Positions 1-5,515 of a stretch of 9,379 bases of DNA are shown piece by piece. Within the stretch, counting starts at the first letter, position 1. Each line of letters begins with the position of its first letter. Where the stretch lies: positions 1 to 9,379 of the forward strand of contig JABDIZ010000176.1 of assembly GCA_013003465.1 (NCBI GenBank), read 5' to 3'. The stretch comes from Rhodothermaceae bacterium. Lineage in GTDB: Bacteria > Bacteroidota > Rhodothermia > Rhodothermales > Rubricoccaceae. The notes below the pieces were generated by a model that saw nothing but the letters and a program-made list of their open reading frames with translations, was not told where the DNA came from and ran no database searches. Both the position numbers and the translations under genes were made by a program.

Positions 1-1
1 G

Positions 2-553
2 CACGACGTGACGTGGCTCCTCGCGCAAGTGCGCGAGGGCGACACCAGTGCGCTAGAACGCCTCCTGCCGCTCGTCTATCAGGAGTTGCACGCGCTCGCC
101 CATCGGCAGCGAAGACGGCGTGGGGCAGCCGAGACGCTCAACACAACGGCCCTCGTCCACGAGGCCTACGAAAAGCTGGCCCGCCAGGACGCGGGCTGGC
201 ACGACCGCACCCACTTCTTCCGCGTCGCGGCCAAGGCCATGCGCGATGTACTCGTGGACTACGCCCGTCAGCAGCAGGCAGCCAAGCGAGGCGGGAAGCA
301 CCTCCATGCCGACCTCGATGAGACCCACCTCGTCGCCGAGGAGCGGACAGACGAGGTGCTCGCCCTCGATGAGGCCCTGAATCGGCTCACGGCACTCGAC
401 GCCCGGCAGGGTGAGGTCGTCGAACTGCGCTACTTCGTGGGGCTGACGATCCCCGAAACGGCTGAGGTGCTCGGCCTCTCTCCCGCCACCATCAAACGCG
501 AGTGGACGGCGGCTCGTGCGTGGCTCCACCGCGAGATGGACCGTGTGGCCTGA
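2..553 (+). CDS. ECF sigma factor, X6/TIGR02999-like (5' partial)
   Basis: RNA polymerase sigma factor of the extracytoplasmic-function group, which would direct core polymerase to a small promoter set. Numbering from the in-frame GTG at position 8, region 2 runs about residues 15-105 (LLPLVYQEL, then ALVHEAYEKL at 48-57, then the helix with FFRVAAKAMRDVLVDYAR). Region 4 runs about 125-178, with ELRYFVGLTIPETAEVLG followed by the recognition helix LSPATIKREW. The reading frame is open to the left edge and gives H-D before that GTG; family members usually begin with a few residues followed by DVTxLL, so the true start is probably just outside the window. The position normally occupied by the acidic DAED motif of region 2.2 reads N45-T46-T47-A48. 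No SnoaL-like or other C-terminal extension is present. It ends 10 bases before the kinase gene, so the two are probably one operon, and no anti-sigma gene is seen. Family assignment is confident; target promoters are unknown. Confidence 0.93.
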   Translation, partial: HDVTWLLAQVREGDTSALERLLPLVYQELHALAHRQRRRRGAAETLNTTALVHEAYEKLARQDAGWHDRTHFFRVAAKAMRDVLVDYARQQQAAKRGGKHLHADLDETHLVAEERTDEVLALDEALNRLTALDARQGEVVELRYFVGLTIPETAEVLGLSPATIKREWTAARAWLHREMDRVA

Positions 554-563
554 GCCTCGCTTC

Positions 564-3293
564 ATGAGTTCCGATACGACCGATAGTACGCAGCACGGAC
601 GCATCAAGGCGCTTTTCCTTGATGCGCTGGACCAGCCTGAAGGCGACCGACTGGCATGGCTTGCTGAAGCCAGTGCGGGCGACGACGCGCTCCGCGACGA
701 GGTAGAAACCTTACTGGAGGCCCACCTCGCCGCGGAAGAGATGGGTCGCCTGGACGCGCCTCTCCTGCTGCGCCCACGCGAACCGGCAACAGACCGGATG
801 CTCGGCCGCCCAGTCGGCCGGTGGCAGCTTGCCGAGCGCATCGGGGTGGGCGGAATGGGGGCCGTCTACCGCGCCGAGCGTGCCGATGGCGCCTACGAGC
901 GCACCGTGGCCGTCAAGCTCCTCCGGCCTGGCAGTGATGCGGACACGCTTGCGCACCGCCTCCGCGCCGAGCGCCGTCTGCTCGCCCGCCTCGAACACCC
1001 GAACATCGCACGCCTCTACGACGGCGGCGTTACTGAGGATGGCTTGCCCTATCTCGCCTTGGAGTATGTCGAGGGCGAGCCGATCACGGCCTATACCGAC
1101 CGGGAAGGCCTCCCCATCGAAGCGCGACTGGCGCTCTTTCTGCAAGTCTGCGAGGCCGTCGCCTACGCGCACCGCAGCCTCATCATCCACCGTGACCTCA
1201 AGCCGTCGAACATCCTGGTCACGGATACGGACGGCGCAGCCAGCGTCCGCCTTCTCGACTTCGGCATCGCCAAGCTGCTCGACGATGCCGACGACGAATC
1301 GGTAGCGACGCGCACGGGCCTTTTTGCTCTGACGCCAGCCTATGCGGCGCCGGAGCAACTACGCGGGCAACCCATCACCACCGCCACCGATGTCTACGGC
1401 CTCGGCGTCGTGCTCTATGAACTGCTGGCCGAGCAGCGTCCGTACGACCTCACGGACAAAACGGCAACCGAGGTCGAGCAGATCGTGTGCGAAGCCGACC
1501 CGCCGAGGCCCTCGGCTGTGACCGGGCAGCCCCGCCTGCGCGGCGACCTGGACACCATCGTGCTGAAGGCCCTAGCCAAGGAGCCCGAACGCCGCTACGC
1601 CTCGGCCGAAGCCCTGGCCGAGGACCTGCGTCGCCACCTCGATGGCCTCCCGGTGCACGCGCGCCCGGCAACGACAGGCTACCGCATCCGCAAGTTCGTG
1701 GAACGCCACCGCGTGGGGGTGATGGCAGCGGCGCTCGTCGTCCTGGCGCTCGTCGGCGCCCTGGCGGTCTCGCTCCGGCAGACCCGCACGACCCAGATCG
1801 AACGACGCAAAGCCGAGCGGGTGAACACCTTCCTTCAGGAGATGCTGGCCTCGGCCAATCCCTACGAAGGCAGCCGAACGCTGACCGTCGAGGAGGTGCT
1901 AGATGCCGCCGCGGACCGGGTCGAAACCGAACTGGCGGAGGAGTCCGAAATCGAGGCGGCCGTCCGCCACACGCTCGGTACGACGTACCGTGCCCTGGGC
2001 CGCGTGGATGAGGCGGAAGTCCAATTGGAGCGGGCGCTCGCGCTCCGGCAGCGCCGATACGGCGCCGGACACGTGGAAACCGCAGCCTCCCTGGATGCCC
2101 TCGGCCTACTGGCCCTCGACCGGGCCGCCCACGACCGCGCCGACTCGCTCCTCGGCCTAGCGCTCGCGGTCCGCCGCCGGGTGGGCTCGGCCACCGACCG
2201 CGCCGAAACGCTGCTCCATGTCGGCCGCCTGCGGCAGTCCACGAATAAACCCGCCGAGGCCGAGGCGCACTTCCGCGAGGCGCTCGCGCTGCTCCCTGCT
2301 ACAGCCTACGCCGATCAGGCCGAAGCGCTGTCGCTGCTCGGCACCCTGCTGTACGAACAGGGCCGGTATCCCTCCGCCGACTCGGTCCTCGCGGCTGCCG
2401 CGCGCACCATTCGTACGCATCTCGGAGAAACGGACCCTCGGCTCGGCCCGGTCCTCAACATCCACGCCTGGGTCTCCTACTACCTCGGCGACTTCACCCG
2501 TGTCGAGCCGCTCCTGAACGAGGCCCTGGCCGTCCGTCGTGCGGCGTTCGGCCCGGATCATCCGGAAGTCGGCCTCACTTACAACGAATTGGGCTGGTTC
2601 CACCACGACCGCAGCCGCCCGGCCCTCGCCGACTCGCTCTTTCGTCAGGCGCTCGCGGTCCATCGCCAGACCTACGGTGACGATCATGCCGACATCCCGT
2701 CCTTTCTCATCAACATCGCCGCGGCACAACGCGACCTGGGCAACCTGGACGAAGCGGCGGCCCGCCTCGACGAGGCCCTCACCCTCCGCCGACGCCTCGT
2801 CGGCGACGACCACCCGAGCCTCGGCTACGTCTACAACAACCTCGCACGCGTCGAGCAAGGCCGAGGGCGGCTAGCGGAGGCCGAGCGGCTCTTTCGCAAG
2901 GGGCTGGCCCTGCGCCGTCGCCACCTTCCAGCAGGACACACCGACATCGGTACCTCTCTCCATGCCCTTGCCGAAGTCCTGCGGCTCCAGGGTCGACTCA
3001 GCGAAGCCGAGGGCTTCTTCCGCGAAGCCCTCGTCGTGAAGCGTGCTGCCCTGGGGCCAGATCATGGAGAAACGGCCCTAGCCAGCATGGGGCTCGCCGA
3101 GTGCCTCTTGGACCAGGGGATCTACGATGAGGCAGAATCTCTGCTCCTGCCGTCGCTGGCCGCATACGAAGCCGCATACGGACCAGAAGATCCGTACGTC
3201 CAGCGCTTTCTGCAGGCGCTCGTCACGCTTTATGACGCGCAGGAGAATCGCGACGCCGCTGCCCGCTACCGGGCCCGGCTCTCGGCCCCGTAG
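564..3293 (+). CDS. Transmembrane Hanks-type Ser/Thr protein kinase with C-terminal TPR array
   Basis: A 909-residue membrane protein kinase. The ATG at 564 is chosen over an upstream in-frame start at 516 because the latter lies inside the sigma-factor gene and adds an unlikely leader; no Shine-Dalgarno sequence precedes either. Residues 1-70 are a helical N-terminal segment typical of sigma-linked kinases (RIKALFLDALDQ, DEVETLLEAH). The kinase domain spans about 85-350 and all key motifs are intact: glycine loop IGVGGMGAVY (93-102), VAVK lysine K118, catalytic HRDLKPSN with D211, DFG at 232-234, and APE at 262-264. A single hydrophobic segment at about 384-404 is the membrane anchor. From about 465 to 905 come roughly eleven 42-residue TPR units of the kinesin-light-chain type. 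If the kinase is cytoplasmic, the TPRs lie outside the inner membrane and could sense a protein or envelope signal; flanking charges are positive on both sides, so topology is inferred. The partner is probably the sigma factor encoded immediately upstream. Confidence 0.95.
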   Translation: MSSDTTDSTQHGRIKALFLDALDQPEGDRLAWLAEASAGDDALRDEVETLLEAHLAAEEMGRLDAPLLLRPREPATDRMLGRPVGRWQLAERIGVGGMGAVYRAERADGAYERTVAVKLLRPGSDADTLAHRLRAERRLLARLEHPNIARLYDGGVTEDGLPYLALEYVEGEPITAYTDREGLPIEARLALFLQVCEAVAYAHRSLIIHRDLKPSNILVTDTDGAASVRLLDFGIAKLLDDADDESVATRTGLFALTPAYAAPEQLRGQPITTATDVYGLGVVLYELLAEQRPYDLTDKTATEVEQIVCEADPPRPSAVTGQPRLRGDLDTIVLKALAKEPERRYASAEALAEDLRRHLDGLPVHARPATTGYRIRKFVERHRVGVMAAALVVLALVGALAVSLRQTRTTQIERRKAERVNTFLQEMLASANPYEGSRTLTVEEVLDAAADRVETELAEESEIEAAVRHTLGTTYRALGRVDEAEVQLERALALRQRRYGAGHVETAASLDALGLLALDRAAHDRADSLLGLALAVRRRVGSATDRAETLLHVGRLRQSTNKPAEAEAHFREALALLPATAYADQAEALSLLGTLLYEQGRYPSADSVLAAAARTIRTHLGETDPRLGPVLNIHAWVSYYLGDFTRVEPLLNEALAVRRAAFGPDHPEVGLTYNELGWFHHDRSRPALADSLFRQALAVHRQTYGDDHADIPSFLINIAAAQRDLGNLDEAAARLDEALTLRRRLVGDDHPSLGYVYNNLARVEQGRGRLAEAERLFRKGLALRRRHLPAGHTDIGTSLHALAEVLRLQGRLSEAEGFFREALVVKRAALGPDHGETALASMGLAECLLDQGIYDEAESLLLPSLAAYEAAYGPEDPYVQRFLQALVTLYDAQENRDAAARYRARLSAP
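1956..3278 (+). repeat. TPR array, about 11 units of 42 residues
   Basis: Tandem TPR units in the C-terminal half of the kinase. Each follows the pattern of an alanine/leucine-rich helix, then G-x-[LY]-x-x-A-[ED], then FRxALxxRRxxxGxDHP. The conserved GPDHPE/GDDHPS-type turn recurs near the end of most units, which marks the long 42-residue form rather than the common 34-residue form. The second and third units have lost the DHP turn, and the last is shortened. Such arrays normally form a superhelix that binds peptides or proteins. Unit borders were read by eye and may be off by a few residues. Confidence 0.85.
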
Positions 3294-3347
3294 CCTGCTC
3301 CGCTCATCCGGCGCCTGGCTCCTCCGGCCGAACCGGGCCCGTGTTCC
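3294..3347. other. Convergent gap between kinase and ELWxxDGT genes
   Basis: 54 bases, GC-rich, separating two genes that end toward each other. It contains several short GGCC/CCGG palindromes but no hairpin with a convincing stem and T-run for either strand, so no terminator is called. Confidence 0.6.
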
Positions 3348-5447
3348 TCAGCGCAGCCGCGTCACACGTCGGGTCTGCGTCCCCGCCCGTCCAGTCGCGC
3401 GAACCGCATACACGCCGCTCGGCAGCGTTTTGACCTCAAACTGCAATGTGTGCGTACCCGCCGCTAGATCGCCATCGTGGAGGATCGCCACACGCCGCCC
3501 GAGCACGTCGAAGGCCTCGATGGTTACCAACCCGGGATCCGCCATCGTGAGTGTGAGCATCGCGCTCTGCCGCACGGGATTGGGCCACGCGGCACTGAGC
3601 AGAAATGACCCTGGCGGCTCTCCTGCAGACTCGTTTGCGACGACCTCGCTCGTAGCAAAGGCGAACTCCCCGAACGCTTCGGATCCTGTCGTCACGATGG
3701 CATTTGCTCCGATGTCATAGCTGGTCAACACGGCGTCGAAGGTGCCACTCCCCGGTGTATCGCGGCGGTAGACCGTGACGCTCGTCGGGTCGCTGAACAG
3801 AGGGGAGGGGATTTCATCCACAGCGAATCGCACCTCCGTCGCCGTGCCAACACTCAAGCCATCCGTCGTACGCAGGATCCAGCGATACGAAAGCGGGTTG
3901 AGGGTTCCGCGGTCGCCGAGGCCCACAGGATTGGCTGGTCCATCGGTGAAGCGTTCGACCGAGACGGTGCCGGACCCGGAGACCCCAGCGAACAGCACAT
4001 CCACGGCGGTCTCGCTACCGAAGTCTATCAGTCCGTCACTACTGACCTGCGCGTGTGCGGCTCCAGCAGGCGGAATCATGGCCCACAGTTCGTTCCCGGC
4101 CTCTGGGGAGAATCCGCTCACGTAGAGCCGCCCGCCCGCGACGCCCTGGACCGTTGCTCCCGAGCCCGCTTCGGGGTTCAGATCGGCGACGAGTACCGTA
4201 CCGACCTCGGTGCCATCGCTCGCCCATAACTCGAACTCGAAGCCTTGTGGATTGTCGTTAAGACCGACGTAGAACCGACCATCCAGCACCGCTCCTTGCT
4301 CGACCGGACAGCCGGGCAGGCCTGGGTTAATGACAAAGGACGCGCCCGTGCCTGGTCGTACGTCTCGAAGGAGGTGGGTGCCGTCCTCTGTGCCGTCACT
4401 GACCCAGAGTTCGAGCCCGTGCTCCCCGTCGTCAGCGGCGAAGATCAACCGATCATCAACGACTGCCAACAGGTATGGGGATGAATTGGCAGAACCCGCG
4501 CGAATGTCCTTGACCAGTTGTGTGCCGCCAGGTGTGCCATCAGTCTTCCAGAGCTCGACGCCGTGGTCACCGGCCGCCAATCCGTCAATCGCAGAAAAGA
4601 AGAGCTGGTTGCCGAGGCGCGTTAGGCGCTGAGGGTTGGAGTCACTACTGCCTGGGCGGATTTCTGTGACCATTACCGTGCCTGCCTCGGTACCATCAGT
4701 GCGCCAGAGCTCACTCCCATGCGTGCCATCGTCGGCCTGGAAATACACCAGACCATCTAGCTCTGTGAAGCCCTCTGGATTGGAGCCGGAAGAGCCCGGA
4801 TGAATGTCTTTGACCATCACCGTACCCTCCTCCGTGCCATCGCTCATCCACAGCTCGCGGCCGTGCTCGCCCGTGCTGGCAGAGAAGTACAGGTGCGCCT
4901 CTATGCGCTGTAGGCCCGTAGGCGAAGCGGGATCCGGATCAAAACGGATCGTCCCGGCTTCGGTGCCGTCGCTTGCCCAGAGCCCGTAGCCGTTCACAAA
5001 GTTGTCGTTCGCGTTGAAGAACGCGCGCCCGTCGAAGGCTGTGAAGCGCGTCGGTGCGGGGAAATCGAGCAAGTCGGTCACCAGCCGGGTGCCCGCTTCG
5101 GTGCCGTCACTTGCCCAGAGGCGATGAGGGCCGGTCGGCTGCGCAGGATCGCGAGCCACGAAGAAGAGCAGTCCTCCTGCCGCCGTCATCCCCATGGGTT
5201 CGCCGCCCGCATTGCCCGGCAAGAGGTCGGCCACCAGTCGTGTGCCTTCGGGCGTCCCGTCGCTTTTCCAGAGCTCACGCCCGGCCGGGACTGTGCTGGC
5301 CGCGAAGTAGGCGTACTCGTCATACCCAGTAAAGCAACCGGGGAGCGAATCGTCGGGACCGGGATTGATGTCGAGGAGGGTCTGAGACGCCGCGACACCG
5401 GGCATCCCGATGCATAGCATGACGAGCAGTGTAGAAGCCGGATGCAT
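3348..5447 (-). CDS. Secreted ELWxxDGT-repeat protein with T9SS type A sorting domain
   Basis: A 699-residue exported protein from the ATG at 5447; a GTG three codons upstream (5456) is possible but would put an Asp in the leader. Residues 1-21 look like a signal peptide (hydrophobic STLLVMLCIGM, cleavage probably near AAS-Q), although its n-region has no Lys or Arg. Residues 22-460 hold nine ELWxxDGT-type units; the family is usually taken to form a beta-propeller. Residues 461-610 are a beta-rich linker with no family I recognise. Residues about 614-699 form a T9SS type A sorting domain (WPNP at 621-624, then DVLGRRVA, LPSGVYAVRA and a basic end). Such tails guide export across the outer membrane and are removed or linked to the cell surface. 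The mature protein has only two cysteines, C38 and C380. It is 68 bases downstream of the beta-helix gene and may share its transcript. Binding partner or substrate is unknown. Confidence 0.93.
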   Translation of the reverse strand: MHPASTLLVMLCIGMPGVAASQTLLDINPGPDDSLPGCFTGYDEYAYFAASTVPAGRELWKSDGTPEGTRLVADLLPGNAGGEPMGMTAAGGLLFFVARDPAQPTGPHRLWASDGTEAGTRLVTDLLDFPAPTRFTAFDGRAFFNANDNFVNGYGLWASDGTEAGTIRFDPDPASPTGLQRIEAHLYFSASTGEHGRELWMSDGTEEGTVMVKDIHPGSSGSNPEGFTELDGLVYFQADDGTHGSELWRTDGTEAGTVMVTEIRPGSSDSNPQRLTRLGNQLFFSAIDGLAAGDHGVELWKTDGTPGGTQLVKDIRAGSANSSPYLLAVVDDRLIFAADDGEHGLELWVSDGTEDGTHLLRDVRPGTGASFVINPGLPGCPVEQGAVLDGRFYVGLNDNPQGFEFELWASDGTEVGTVLVADLNPEAGSGATVQGVAGGRLYVSGFSPEAGNELWAMIPPAGAAHAQVSSDGLIDFGSETAVDVLFAGVSGSGTVSVERFTDGPANPVGLGDRGTLNPLSYRWILRTTDGLSVGTATEVRFAVDEIPSPLFSDPTSVTVYRRDTPGSGTFDAVLTSYDIGANAIVTTGSEAFGEFAFATSEVVANESAGEPPGSFLLSAAWPNPVRQSAMLTLTMADPGLVTIEAFDVLGRRVAILHDGDLAAGTHTLQFEVKTLPSGVYAVRATGRAGTQTRRVTRLR
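4068..5384 (-). repeat. Nine ELWxxDGT units (propeller-like)
   Basis: Repeat region of the secreted propeller-like protein. The LW pair of successive units falls at tryptophan residues 60, 111, 157, 200, 248, 300, 348, 408 and 455, so units are about 43-60 residues long. A full unit reads LVxDIxPG, about ten variable residues, then LYFxAxDGxHGxELWxSDGTxxGT. Units two and three have lost the Glu before LW. Unit seven carries an insertion around 370-385. Unit nine stops at ELWAM without DGT, while the first unit begins at SQTLLDINPG. The array therefore starts and ends within the unit, a layout that lets terminal strands pair to close a ring. Confidence 0.85.
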
Positions 5448-5462
5448 GATATCCACAGGTCG

Positions 5463-5493
5463 ATAGTAGGAGAGCCCGTTTAAGAGTGCGCAA
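5463..5493 (-). promoter_or_regulatory. Candidate promoter for the ELWxxDGT gene
   Basis: On the minus strand, TTGCGC (5493-5488) is followed after 19 bases by TACTAT (5468-5463), about 15 bases before the ATG at 5447. The boxes resemble a -35/-10 pair with long spacing, and the gap here is visibly richer in A and T than its surroundings. The match is weak and gives a very short leader, so read-through from the beta-helix gene remains equally likely. Confidence 0.22.
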
Positions 5494-5510
5494 CGAAAAC
5501 CGGCAACGAA
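5490..5510. repeat. Direct repeat GCAACGAA, two copies
   Basis: GCAACGAA occurs at 5490-5497 and again at 5503-5510, 13 bases apart start to start, in the gap between the two secreted-protein genes. The left copy overlaps the candidate -35 box, so the pair could be an activator or repressor site. With only eight bases and two copies, chance is not excluded. Confidence 0.3.
5492..5499 (-). promoter_or_regulatory. Octamer TTTTCGTT shared by both T9SS cargo genes (copy 1)
   Basis: Read on the minus strand, TTTTCGTT lies 45-52 bases before the ATG at 5447. The same octamer lies 43-50 bases before the beta-helix gene start. It overlaps the left GCAACGAA direct repeat. A common control site is a hypothesis only. 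Confidence 0.22.
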
Positions 5511-5515
5511 TTGGC

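Noticed and set aside
53..841. 262-codon minus-strand frame opposite the sigma factor and kinase start
   Set aside because: Ser/Arg-rich composition, no recognisable domain, and it lies opposite two clear genes; typical of antisense frames in GC-rich DNA.
3270..3292. GGGCC/GGCCC stem at the end of the kinase gene
   Set aside because: Five pairs inside coding sequence with no following T-run; not convincing as a terminator.
3127..3720. 197-codon plus-strand frame spanning the kinase end and the ELWxxDGT tail
   Set aside because: It overlaps the ends of two convergent well-supported genes in other frames and has low-complexity Ser/Arg/Thr composition.
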